The notes: generated by a model not told the origin, from the sequence alone. 7,622 nt of DNA from Pseudomonadota bacterium (GCA_021783685.1 JAJXTQ010000088.1:1-7622), one strand, 5' to 3'; counted from the stretch's first letter, positions 1-6,887 are shown. A program made the numbers and translations.

Positions 1-1
1 C

Positions 2-523
2 GGCGTCATCTATGCCGGGGCGCAGAAGAACGTCGGCCCGGCCGGCCTGACGCTGGTGATCGTGCGCGAGGATCTGATCGGCCGCGCCTTGCCCGGCACG
101 CCGACCATCCTCGATTACGCGCCGCAGGTCGAGAACGAGTCCATGTACAACACGCCCGCGACCTTCTCCTGGTATGTGGCGGGACTGGTGTTCGCGCGTC
201 TCAAGGCCCAGGGCGGTCTTGCGGCCATGGCGGAGATCAACCGGCGCAAGGCGGATCTGCTCTACCGGACGATCGACGAGTCGGGTTTCTATCGCAATCC
301 GGTGGCCGTGGCGGACCGGTCGTGGATGAACGTGCCCTTCATCCTGCCCGACGCCGCACTGGACGCGCCGTTCCTGAGCGAGGCCAAGGCGGCGGGTCTG
401 TTGGGCCTGAAAGGGCACCGTTCGGTGGGCGGCATGCGCGCCAGCATCTACAACGCCGTGTCCCTCGAGGCTGTCGAGGCGCTGGTCGCGTTCATGAAGG
501 ATTTTCAGCGGCGCCAGGGATGA
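2..523 (+). CDS. serC: Phosphoserine aminotransferase, C-terminal part (5' end outside window)
   Basis: PLP enzyme that transaminates 3-phosphohydroxypyruvate with glutamate to O-phosphoserine in the cytosolic serine pathway; it also serves in pyridoxine synthesis in many gammaproteobacteria. The frame is open from base 2 and encodes 173 residues to the TGA at 521-523, roughly the second half of a protein usually near 360 residues. The visible fragment opens with [12 protein letters not shown], whose Lys (codon 26-28) is the PLP Schiff-base lysine of this family. It continues with [15 protein letters not shown] and ends with the conserved [17 protein letters not shown] segment, closely resembling E. 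coli SerC from my memory of that protein. No frameshift or internal stop is seen. The true start lies upstream; the GTG at 56 is internal and not a start. It is followed by serA, the preceding enzyme in the same pathway. Confidence 0.97.
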   Translation, partial: GVIYAGAQKNVGPAGLTLVIVREDLIGRALPGTPTILDYAPQVENESMYNTPATFSWYVAGLVFARLKAQGGLAAMAEINRRKADLLYRTIDESGFYRNPVAVADRSWMNVPFILPDAALDAPFLSEAKAAGLLGLKGHRSVGGMRASIYNAVSLEAVEALVAFMKDFQRRQG

Positions 524-555
524 ACCTGGCGAGCGCGTTCCCGATTCCGACACAC

Positions 556-562
556 AAGGCGG
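556..562 (+). promoter_or_regulatory. Ribosome binding site of serA
   Basis: AAGGCGG lies in the 43-bp serC-serA gap. Its AAGG core (556-559) is 7 nt before the ATG at 567. It is the clearest Shine-Dalgarno in the operon and supports that start. I see no promoter or terminator in the rest of the gap (524-566). Confidence 0.6.
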
Positions 563-566
563 TTAC

Positions 567-1730
567 ATGTTCAAGATCCTGACGCTGAACAACATTTCTT
601 CCCGCGGTTTGAGTCAGTTCGACGCCGATCAGTACCAGGTGGGCAACGAGTCGACCGAACCCGATGCCATCCTGGTGCGCTCCCAGGTGATGCACGAGAT
701 GGCGTTTCCGGCTTCGCTCAAGGCGGTCGGGCGCGCCGGCGCCGGCGTCAACAACATTCCGGTCGCCCGTCTGTCCGCCGCGGCGGTGCCGGTCTTCAAC
801 ACGCCGGGCGCCAATGCCAACGCCGTGAAGGAGCTCGTTCTGGTCGGGCTGCTCATGGCCTCGCGCAATATCCCGCAGGCATTGCGCTTCGTGGACGGCC
901 TCACCGGTGATGACGCTGCGATGCACAAGGCGGTGGAGTCCGGCAAGAAGCAGTTCGTCGGAACCGAGTTGCCGGGTCGCACGCTCGGTGTGGTCGGCCT
1001 GGGCGCCATCGGCGTCAAGGTGGCCAATGCCGCTCACGCGCTGGGCATGCGCGTCATCGGCTTCGATCCCAAGGTCACGGTGGAGAATGCCTGGCAGCTG
1101 TCCGCGGGGGTGGAGCAGGCGCGCAGCGTCGAGGAGGTGATCGCACGGGCCGATTACCTGAGCTTCCATGTGCCGCTCAACGACCATACCCGCAACATGC
1201 TCAGCGCCGAGCGCCTGAAAGTGGCCAGGCCGGGACTCATCGTGCTGAATTTTTCCCGTGAAGGCGTGGTCGAGGCCGCGGTGGTGCGCGAGGCGCTGGA
1301 CGAGGGCAAGGTGGCCGGCTACGTGTGCGATTTTCCGAGTGTCGCGCTGCAGGGCCATCCGCGGGTGATCGCGCTGCCGCATCTGGGCGCCTCGACGAAC
1401 GAGGCCGAGGAAAACTGCGCCGTCATGGTGGTCCAGCAGGTCCGGGATTATCTGGAGAACGGCAACATTCGCAACTCCGTCAATTTTCCCGAGGCGATCC
1501 TGCCGCGCACCGAGGGTTTCCGGATCTGCATCGCCAACGCGAACGTCCCCAACATGCTGGGCCAGATCTCCTCCACGCTCGCCGGCTCGGGACTGAACAT
1601 CCTCGACATGCTCAACAAGTCCAAAGGGGAGCTGGCCTATACGCTGGTGGATGTGGACCGGGCGGTGACCGCACCGGTGCTGGACCAACTGCGCGCCATC
1701 GAAGGCGTGCTGACCGTCCGCGCCCTGTGA
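567..1730 (+). CDS. serA: D-3-phosphoglycerate dehydrogenase, short ACT-containing type
   Basis: Oxidises 3-phosphoglycerate to 3-phosphohydroxypyruvate with NAD, the first committed step of serine synthesis. The protein has 387 residues. An N-terminal substrate-binding lobe (about 1-95) includes RAGAGVNNIP at 56-65. A Rossmann domain follows, with GLGAIG at 144-149 and an acidic Asp167 after the second strand, which favours NAD. Arg231 (NFSREG) and His272 (PHLGAST) match two catalytic residues of D-2-hydroxyacid dehydrogenases. The region 254-259 reads CDFPSV where E. coli SerA has the DVFPTE motif, so the usual catalytic Glu appears absent. A C-terminal ACT domain (about 318-387) keeps Asn326 and Asn344, which align with serine-binding Asn346 and Asn364 of E. 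coli, while the position of E. coli His344 is Asn324. It lacks the extra intervening domain of long SerA forms. Feedback by serine is plausible but inferred. Confidence 0.93.
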   Translation: MFKILTLNNISSRGLSQFDADQYQVGNESTEPDAILVRSQVMHEMAFPASLKAVGRAGAGVNNIPVARLSAAAVPVFNTPGANANAVKELVLVGLLMASRNIPQALRFVDGLTGDDAAMHKAVESGKKQFVGTELPGRTLGVVGLGAIGVKVANAAHALGMRVIGFDPKVTVENAWQLSAGVEQARSVEEVIARADYLSFHVPLNDHTRNMLSAERLKVARPGLIVLNFSREGVVEAAVVREALDEGKVAGYVCDFPSVALQGHPRVIALPHLGASTNEAEENCAVMVVQQVRDYLENGNIRNSVNFPEAILPRTEGFRICIANANVPNMLGQISSTLAGSGLNILDMLNKSKGELAYTLVDVDRAVTAPVLDQLRAIEGVLTVRAL

Positions 1731-2842
1731 CGACGCACGATCCCGCGCGGGATGCCGCGCCGGAGGCGGAACGCCTGGCCGCCATCCGCGCCCGGATCGA
1801 TGCGCTGGATGTGAACCTGCGCGCGCTGTTGAGCGAGCGTGCGCGTCTCGCGCAGGAAGTCGGCCATATCAAGCATGCCGCCGGCCATGAGGGATCCTTT
1901 TACCGGCCCGCGCGGGAGGCCCAGGTCCTGCGCGCCATCCTTGCCGGCAACCCCGGGCCGCTGAGTGATGAAGCGTTGCTGCGCATCTATCGGGAGATCA
2001 TCGCCGCCTGCCTTGCCCTGGAAAAAAACCTGACCGTCGCCTATCTGGGTCCCGCTGGGACTTACACCGAGGCGGCCGTGCGCAAGCACTTCGGGCAGGG
2101 CGTCGCCACGACGCCGCTGGGCGCCGTCGACGAGGTATTCCGCGAGGTGGAAGCCGGCGGCGCGGATTGCGGCGTGGTGGCGGTGGAGAACTCGACCGAA
2201 GGTGTGGTGACGCACACCCTCGACATGTTTGCGCGCTCGGATCTCAAGATTTGCGCCGAAATCATTCTGCCGGTGCATCATTGCCTGCTGGCCCGCGTGG
2301 CGCGTGTCGAGGAAGTCACCGAACTGCTGGGCCATGCCCAGGCGCTGGCCCAATGCCGTGAGTGGCTGGATCGGCATCTGCCCGGCGTGCCACGGCGGGC
2401 GGTGGCCAGCAATGCGGAGGGGGCGCGGCAGGCGGGCGCGACCGCCGGTGTGGGGGCGGTGGCAGGGCGACAGGTCGCCGCGCTCTATGACCTCGCGGTG
2501 CTGGCGGAGAACATCGAGGATGAACCCGACAACACCACGCGTTTTCTCGTGATCGGCCGTGAGCAGGCCGAGGCGTCGGGGCGCGACAAGACCTCGCTCA
2601 TGGTCGCCGTGGACAACCGGGCCGGCGCCTTGTTCGGCTTGCTCGAGCCCTTCCATCGCGAAGGCGTCAGCCTGACCCGCATCGAGTCGCGGCCGTCCCG
2701 GCGCAGCCCCTGGGACTACAACTTCTTTCTCGATCTGGAAGGTCATGTGCAGGATGCGCCCGTGGCCGCGGCCTTGACGTCTCTGGCGGAACGGGCCGCC
2801 TGGATCAAGCACCTGGGTTCCTATCCGGTGGCGGTCGGTTGA
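1727..2842 (+). CDS. pheA: Bifunctional chorismate mutase / prephenate dehydratase (P-protein)
   Basis: Converts chorismate to prephenate and then to phenylpyruvate, the phenylalanine branch. The GTG at 1727 overlaps the serA TGA as GTGA. No other credible in-frame start lies before the mutase domain, and no clear Shine-Dalgarno is visible, so translational coupling to serA is likely. The product is 371 residues, normal for P-proteins (about 365-386). Order: AroQ-type helical mutase (about 15-100), with LLSERARLAQEVGHIK, Lys49 and the PARE segment (Arg63, Glu64) matching the E. coli active site; dehydratase domain (about 102-280), with NSTEG at 155-159 and the catalytic TRF at 271-273; ACT domain (about 288-368). 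The ACT domain carries GALF at 300-303 and ESRP at 320-323, corresponding to the phenylalanine-binding GALV and ESRP motifs, so feedback inhibition by phenylalanine is expected. The gene is intact. Confidence 0.96.
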   Translation: MTTHDPARDAAPEAERLAAIRARIDALDVNLRALLSERARLAQEVGHIKHAAGHEGSFYRPAREAQVLRAILAGNPGPLSDEALLRIYREIIAACLALEKNLTVAYLGPAGTYTEAAVRKHFGQGVATTPLGAVDEVFREVEAGGADCGVVAVENSTEGVVTHTLDMFARSDLKICAEIILPVHHCLLARVARVEEVTELLGHAQALAQCREWLDRHLPGVPRRAVASNAEGARQAGATAGVGAVAGRQVAALYDLAVLAENIEDEPDNTTRFLVIGREQAEASGRDKTSLMVAVDNRAGALFGLLEPFHREGVSLTRIESRPSRRSPWDYNFFLDLEGHVQDAPVAAALTSLAERAAWIKHLGSYPVAVG

Positions 2843-2866
2843 TCACCGCCCGGACACGCAGCACAA

Positions 2867-2870
2867 CGGA
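2867..2870 (+). promoter_or_regulatory. Candidate ribosome binding site of hisC
   Basis: CGGA, followed by AA, sits 7 nt before the ATG at 2878 but only 1 nt before the ATG at 2872. It therefore argues for 2878 as the start. The match to the anti-Shine-Dalgarno is modest. Confidence 0.35.
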
Positions 2871-2877
2871 AATGGCC

Positions 2878-4002
2878 ATGCCGTCTACGCCTGATTTTGT
2901 GAATGCCGCCCTGCCGGCGGTTCGCGGCCTCACGCCGTATGAGCCCGGCAAGCCGATCGAGGAACTCGAACGGGAACTGGGCATCCGCGACATCATCAAG
3001 CTCGCGTCGAACGAGAGCCCGCTGGGCCCCGCGCCGGGTGTGCGCGCCGTTCTGGAAGCCGAACTGGAGCGTCTGGCGCTCTATCCGGACGGCAGCGGGC
3101 ATGCGCTCAAGCAGGCCTTGGCGGCGCATCTGGATGTGCCGCCGGCCACGATCACGCTCGGCAACGGTTCGAATGATCTGCTCGAACTCGTGGCGCAGGC
3201 CTTCCTCGCGCCGGGGCGCAATGCGGTGATGTCGGCCCATGCCTTCGCCATCTACGGACTCGCCAGCCGCGCCGTCGGCGCGGAGGCCCGCGTGGCGCCG
3301 GCGCTGCCGGCCGACGCGTCGCAGCCCTACGGCCATGACCTCGCCGCCATGGCCGAGCGCATCGATGGCCAGACGGCGGTGGTGTTCATCGCCAATCCCA
3401 ACAATCCGACCGGCACCTGGATCGACACGGATGCCTTGGCGGCGTTTCTGGCCCAGGTGCCGGAGCGGGTGGTCGTGGTGCTGGACGAGGCCTACTTCGA
3501 GTACGTCGACGCGCCGGGTTATCCCGACGGAATCGGTCTGCTCGCCCGGCATCCGAATCTGCTGGTGACGCGCACCTTTTCCAAGGCTTACGGCCTCGCG
3601 GCCCTGCGCGTCGGCTATGGGGTGAGTCACCCGGCGCTGGCGGACCTGCTGAACCGGCTCCGGCAGCCGTTCAACGTCAGCAGCCTGGGGCTCGCGGCCG
3701 CGCAGGCGGCCCTGGCCGACACGGCCCATCTCGCCCGCGCCGTTGCGGTCAATCGGGCGGGGCTGGCGCAACTCGGGGCGGGGCTCGCGGCGCTGGGGCT
3801 GGACTACATCCCCTCCGTGGGCAATTTCATCACCTTCCGGGTGCCGGATGCCCAAGCGATGAACCAGGCCCTGCTGCGCGCCGGCATCATCGTGCGGCCG
3901 GTGGCGGGTTACGGCTTGCCGCAGGCTCTGCGCGTCAGCGTGGGATTGCCCGAGCACAATGCCCGTTTCCTCGAGACGCTGGGACGGTTGCTGCGGTCAT
4001 GA
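2878..4002 (+). CDS. hisC: Histidinol-phosphate / aromatic aminotransferase (class I/II PLP)
   Basis: PLP-dependent aminotransferase that forms histidinol phosphate in histidine synthesis. The product from ATG 2878 is 374 residues. It starts with the HisC-type LTPYEPGKPIEELERELG (18-35) and KLASNESPLGP (41-51). IANPNNPTG (171-179), DEAYFEY (203-209), the PLP lysine Lys236 in TFSKAYGLAALRVGYG, and Arg351 in LRVSVG follow. Alternative starts are TTG 2839, which overlaps the pheA stop as TTGA, and ATG 2872; the extra 13 or 2 residues do not resemble the family N-terminus. The gene sits between pheA and tyrA and away from other his genes within this window. Such hisC copies in this supraoperon are thought to transaminate phenylpyruvate and 4-hydroxyphenylpyruvate as well. 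Dual or aromatic specificity is inference from context; the sequence alone does not decide it. Confidence 0.94.
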   Translation: MPSTPDFVNAALPAVRGLTPYEPGKPIEELERELGIRDIIKLASNESPLGPAPGVRAVLEAELERLALYPDGSGHALKQALAAHLDVPPATITLGNGSNDLLELVAQAFLAPGRNAVMSAHAFAIYGLASRAVGAEARVAPALPADASQPYGHDLAAMAERIDGQTAVVFIANPNNPTGTWIDTDALAAFLAQVPERVVVVLDEAYFEYVDAPGYPDGIGLLARHPNLLVTRTFSKAYGLAALRVGYGVSHPALADLLNRLRQPFNVSSLGLAAAQAALADTAHLARAVAVNRAGLAQLGAGLAALGLDYIPSVGNFITFRVPDAQAMNQALLRAGIIVRPVAGYGLPQALRVSVGLPEHNARFLETLGRLLRS

Positions 4003-4856
4003 TCCGCCGTCTGTGTGTGATCGGCGTCGGCCTGATCGGCGGCTCCCTGGCGCTGGCCTTGCGGCGCGCCGGGTACTGTGGCCAGATCGTCGGCGCCGGG
4101 CGTGATGCGCAACATCTGGCGCGCGCCGTCGAACTCGGGGTGATCGACGGCTATGATCTCGATCCCGGTCAGGCGGCGGCGGGCGCCGACATGGTGGTGC
4201 TGGCGGTGCCCATGGGCGCCATGACGGGGGTGCTGGCGGCCATTGGCGGTCATCTGGCTCCCGAGGCGGTCGTGACCGATGTCGGCAGCGCCAAGGCGGC
4301 GGTGATCGCCGCGGCGCAGGAAGCGCTGGGCGCGCTGCCTCCCGGCTTCGTGCCCGGGCACCCCATCGCCGGCACCGAGAACAGCGGGGTGGAAGCGGCG
4401 TTTCCGGAACTGTTCCAGGGCCGCCGGGTCATTTTGACGCCGACTCCGGCTTCGAGCCCGCAGGCCGTGGCGGCCGTGCGTGCGATGTGGGAGGCGGCCG
4501 GCGCGGTGGTCGAGGACATGGACGCGGCTGCGCATGACCGCATCCTCGCGGCGACCAGCCATCTGCCCCATGTGGTGGCGTTTGCACTCGTACACAGCTT
4601 GAGCCGGATGGACGACGACGCGGAAGTGTTGCGCTACGCCGCGGGCGGCTTCCGCGACCTCACGCGCATCGCCGGCAGCGACCCTGTGATGTGGCGCGAC
4701 ATCTGCCTGACCAACGCGCCGGCCATCCTGGAAAGCCTGGACCGGTTCCGCGCCGATCTGGACGAGCTGGCGCGGGCCATCGCCGCCGGGGACGGCCCGC
4801 GCATCGAAACCGTCTTCCGGGAAGCCAAGCGCACCCGTGACACCTTCCGATCCTGA
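3999..4856 (+). CDS. tyrA: Prephenate (cyclohexadienyl) dehydrogenase
   Basis: Oxidative decarboxylation of prephenate to 4-hydroxyphenylpyruvate (or arogenate to tyrosine) in the tyrosine branch. The ATG overlaps the hisC stop as ATGA, indicating coupled translation. It encodes 285 residues: an N-terminal Rossmann domain with GVGLIGGS at 9-16, and the TDVGSAK motif with Ser97. HPIAGTENSG (121-130) follows, then SHLPH (187-191), and finally GGFRDLTRIAGSDPVMWRDI, whose Arg223 matches the prephenate carboxylate-binding arginine of the family. It ends with FREAKRTRDTF, the usual C-terminus of the catalytic core. There is no chorismate mutase domain (unlike E. coli TyrA) and no C-terminal ACT domain, so it is a minimal core enzyme. 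Prephenate versus arogenate preference cannot be read from the sequence. In Pseudomonas this gene is fused to aroA; here the two are separate. Confidence 0.95.
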   Translation: MIRRLCVIGVGLIGGSLALALRRAGYCGQIVGAGRDAQHLARAVELGVIDGYDLDPGQAAAGADMVVLAVPMGAMTGVLAAIGGHLAPEAVVTDVGSAKAAVIAAAQEALGALPPGFVPGHPIAGTENSGVEAAFPELFQGRRVILTPTPASSPQAVAAVRAMWEAAGAVVEDMDAAAHDRILAATSHLPHVVAFALVHSLSRMDDDAEVLRYAAGGFRDLTRIAGSDPVMWRDICLTNAPAILESLDRFRADLDELARAIAAGDGPRIETVFREAKRTRDTFRS

Positions 4857-4858
4857 GG
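4855..4858 (+). promoter_or_regulatory. Ribosome binding site of aroA, overlapping the tyrA stop
   Basis: GAGG begins inside the tyrA TGA (4854-4856) and lies 5 nt before the ATG at 4864. This decides for ATG 4864 over the in-frame GTG at 4837, whose nearest purine-rich stretch (4819-4824) is 12 nt away. Confidence 0.55.
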
Positions 4859-4863
4859 CAAGC

Positions 4864-6180
4864 ATGGCGATCGATTACCGCGTTTCCCCCTCCGGGCCCC
4901 TCGTCGGCGACTGGCGGGTGCCGGGCGACAAGTCCATATCCCATCGGACCATCATCTTCGGCGCGCTGGCCGACGGCACGACGGAGGTCAGCGGTTTTCT
5001 CGATGGCCTGGACTGCCTGGCGACCCGCGATGCGTTCCGCGCCATGGGCGTGGTCATCGACGGACCCGAGGACGGGTTGCTGCGCATCCAGGGCGTGGGC
5101 ATGCAAGGGCTCAACGCGCCGGCACAGGCGCTGGATCTGGGGAACTCCGGCACCTCCATGCGTCTGCTGGCCGGTCTGCTCTGTGCACAGTCCTTCGACA
5201 CCACGCTCATCGGCGATGTTTCCCTGAGTCGGCGGCCCATGCGCCGGGTCGTCGAACCCCTGACCCGCATGGGGGCCGTGATCCGGGGTGCCGCAGCCGG
5301 AACGCCGCCGCTGTCCATCGCCGGCGGGCAGCCGCTACAAGGCATCCATCATGTCTCTGCGGTGGCCAGCGCCCAGGTCAAATCGGCGCTGTTGCTGGCG
5401 GGCCTGTACGCCGAGGGCGAGACCCGCGTCGATGAGCCGGCGCCCTCCCGTGACCACACCGAGCGCATGCTCGAGACCTTCGGCTACCCGATCCGGCGCG
5501 ACCACCTGAGCGTGTGCCTGCAGGGCGGCGGGCGGCTGCATGCGGCCTCGGTGCAGGTGCCTGCGGATCTGTCTTCGGCCGCGTTTTTCCTGGTGGGCGC
5601 CAGCATTGCGCCGGGTTCGGAAATCCTCCTAAGGGACGTCGGCATCAATCCCACCCGCACCGGCGTCATCGACATCCTGCGCGCCATGGGTGCGGACATC
5701 CGTATCGAGCGGGAACGCCGCTTCGGCGCCGAACCCGTGGCCGATTTACGGGTGCGCGCCGCGCCGCTGCATGGCATCGCGATTCCCGAGGCGCTGGTCC
5801 CGCTCGCCATCGACGAGTTCCCGGCCCTGTTCATCGCAGCCGCTTGTGCCGAGGGCGAAACCGTCCTGACCGGCGCGACCGAATTGCGGGTGAAGGAGAG
5901 CGATCGCATCCAGGTCATGGCCGATGGGCTAGCAGCGCTCGGGGTCTGCGCCGAGCCGCGCCCGGACGGCCTGCGCATCCGCGGCGGCCCAATCCAGGGC
6001 GGTTGCGTGGACAGTCACGGCGATCACCGCGTGGCGATGTCCTTCGCCATGGCGGCGTTGCGCGCCCAGGGAACCATCCGCATCCGCGACTGTGCCAATG
6101 TCGAGACCTCTTTCCCGGGTTTTGCTGCGCTGGCATCGGCCGCCGGCCTCGCACTCGAACGGGTCGCTGGCGATGCATGA
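4864..6180 (+). CDS. aroA: 3-phosphoshikimate 1-carboxyvinyltransferase (EPSP synthase), class II-like
   Basis: Joins shikimate-3-phosphate and PEP to give EPSP, the sixth shikimate-pathway step. From ATG 4864 the protein has 438 residues, normal length. An upstream GTG at 4837 would add 9 residues that overlap tyrA and look non-native. Motifs in order: GDKSISHR (21-28), LGNSGTSMR (92-100), SRRPM (122-126), SAQVK (169-173), SRDHTE (195-200), NPTRTG (262-267), IDEFP (316-320), KESDR (344-348), HGDHR (385-389) and TSFPGF (415-420). The combination GDKS, SAQxK, RDHTE and NPTR is the signature set described for class II EPSP synthases such as CP4. However, Gly96 occupies the position where CP4 has its tolerance-associated Ala100. 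Downstream cmk overlaps its 3' end by 8 bp. Identification is very secure; the class assignment rests on motifs recalled from the literature. Confidence 0.96.
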   Translation: MAIDYRVSPSGPLVGDWRVPGDKSISHRTIIFGALADGTTEVSGFLDGLDCLATRDAFRAMGVVIDGPEDGLLRIQGVGMQGLNAPAQALDLGNSGTSMRLLAGLLCAQSFDTTLIGDVSLSRRPMRRVVEPLTRMGAVIRGAAAGTPPLSIAGGQPLQGIHHVSAVASAQVKSALLLAGLYAEGETRVDEPAPSRDHTERMLETFGYPIRRDHLSVCLQGGGRLHAASVQVPADLSSAAFFLVGASIAPGSEILLRDVGINPTRTGVIDILRAMGADIRIERERRFGAEPVADLRVRAAPLHGIAIPEALVPLAIDEFPALFIAAACAEGETVLTGATELRVKESDRIQVMADGLAALGVCAEPRPDGLRIRGGPIQGGCVDSHGDHRVAMSFAMAALRAQGTIRIRDCANVETSFPGFAALASAAGLALERVAGDA

Positions 6181-6862
6181 CGCGACCTTGGCCCCCGTCA
6201 TCTGCCTCGATGGTCCCAGTGGCGCGGGAAAGGGAACGGTGGGCCGGATGCTGGCCCAGCGCCTGGGCTGGCATTTTCTCGATAGCGGCGCGCTGTATCG
6301 ACTGGTCGCCGTGGCGGGTGGGAAGCGGCGCCTCGATCTCGATCGACCCGATGCCTTGGCCGGTCTTGCGCACGGACTGGATTGTGCCTTCGGCTGGGAT
6401 GCCCGGGGCCGGGAGCGGATCCTGCTCGATGGCCGCGATGTCACCGCCGAGGTGCGCGCAGAGACGACCGGCGCCGCCGCCTCCCGGGTGGCGCGGCACC
6501 CCGAGGTCCGCGCCGCGCTGCTGGCGCGGCAGCGGGCCGAGCGTCGCTTCCCGGGCCTGGTTGCCGACGGCAGGGATATGGGGACGGTGGTCTTTCCGGA
6601 TGCGCCGCTCAAGATTTTTCTCACGGCATCGGCCGATGAGCGCGCCCGGCGGCGCCATAAACAGTTGATGGAGCACGGCATCAGTGCTAGCATCCCGGAC
6701 TTGATTCAAGAGATCGAAGCCCGGGATCGACAAGACCGCGAGCGAGCCGTGTCACCGTTGGTGGCTGATGCCGATGCGTTGACCGTCGATTCCACCGGAC
6801 AGGCGCCGAGCGAGTTGTGTGCGTTCATTGTCGAGTTGGCGGGACGCCGCGGTCTCTTTTGA
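6173..6862 (+). CDS. cmk: Cytidylate kinase
   Basis: Phosphorylates CMP and dCMP with ATP, recycling nucleotides for RNA, DNA and phospholipid synthesis. ATG 6173 gives 229 residues (E. coli Cmk has 227). The start overlaps the last 8 bases of aroA (ATGCATGA); an upstream start at 6092 would add 27 residues of aroA shadow before the conserved N-terminus. Features: P-loop GPSGAGKGT (14-22), LDSGALYR (36-43) and ADGRDMGTVVFP (131-142). The region ARDRQDRERAVSPL (183-196) holds the Arg and Asp residues that contact CMP and the phosphates in the family. The insert between the CMP-binding motifs (about 50-100) is of normal size. It is the last overlapping gene of the run; rpsA follows after a 119-bp leader, the cmk-rpsA linkage common in proteobacteria. 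Confidence 0.95.
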   Translation: MHDATLAPVICLDGPSGAGKGTVGRMLAQRLGWHFLDSGALYRLVAVAGGKRRLDLDRPDALAGLAHGLDCAFGWDARGRERILLDGRDVTAEVRAETTGAAASRVARHPEVRAALLARQRAERRFPGLVADGRDMGTVVFPDAPLKIFLTASADERARRRHKQLMEHGISASIPDLIQEIEARDRQDRERAVSPLVADADALTVDSTGQAPSELCAFIVELAGRRGLF

Positions 6863-6887
6863 ACGGCTTCTTTCCTTGAAATTGGAT
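6859..6887 (+). promoter_or_regulatory. Candidate sigma70 promoter for rpsA
   Basis: A possible -35 TTGAAC (6859-6864, overlapping the cmk stop) is followed after 17 nt by a possible -10 TTGGAT (6882-6887). The -35 matches 4 of 6 consensus bases and the -10 matches 3 of 6, including the important first T and the final AT. Transcription would start near 6894, at the base of the first leader hairpin. This is the most AT-rich stretch of the gap. The match is weak and rpsA could also be read through from cmk. Confidence 0.3.

Noticed and set aside
520..582. Tiny ORF of 20 codons starting ATGA at the serC stop and overlapping the serA start
   Set aside because: No spaced ribosome binding site, no recognisable sequence, and it overlaps the well-supported serA start.
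492..1688. Long minus-strand open frame (398 codons) opposite serA, and similar ones at 1637-2812, 2821-3957 and 3909-4865
   Set aside because: They lie opposite strongly conserved genes, contain no recognisable domains, and are rich in His, Arg and Gly as expected for antisense of GC-rich coding sequence.
1325..1726. N-terminal extension of pheA by 134 codons in its open frame
   Set aside because: It overlaps serA coding sequence out of frame and is Arg/Gly-rich shadow; the chorismate mutase domain begins soon after GTG 1727.
5926..5936. Rare CTAG-containing GGGCTAGCAGC in aroA and a second GCTAGC in cmk (near 6686) as possible site-specific elements
   Set aside because: Both fall in conserved coding sequence and read as ordinary Leu-Ala and Ala-Ser codons; no repeat structure around them.
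5514..6668. Plus-strand open frame of 384 codons spanning aroA and cmk
   Set aside because: Out of frame with both conserved genes, Arg/Pro-rich shadow composition and no domain.
6779..6807. TTGACC inside cmk as a -35 box for an rpsA promoter
   Set aside because: No -10-like hexamer at 16-18 nt spacing; the downstream sequence is GC-rich.
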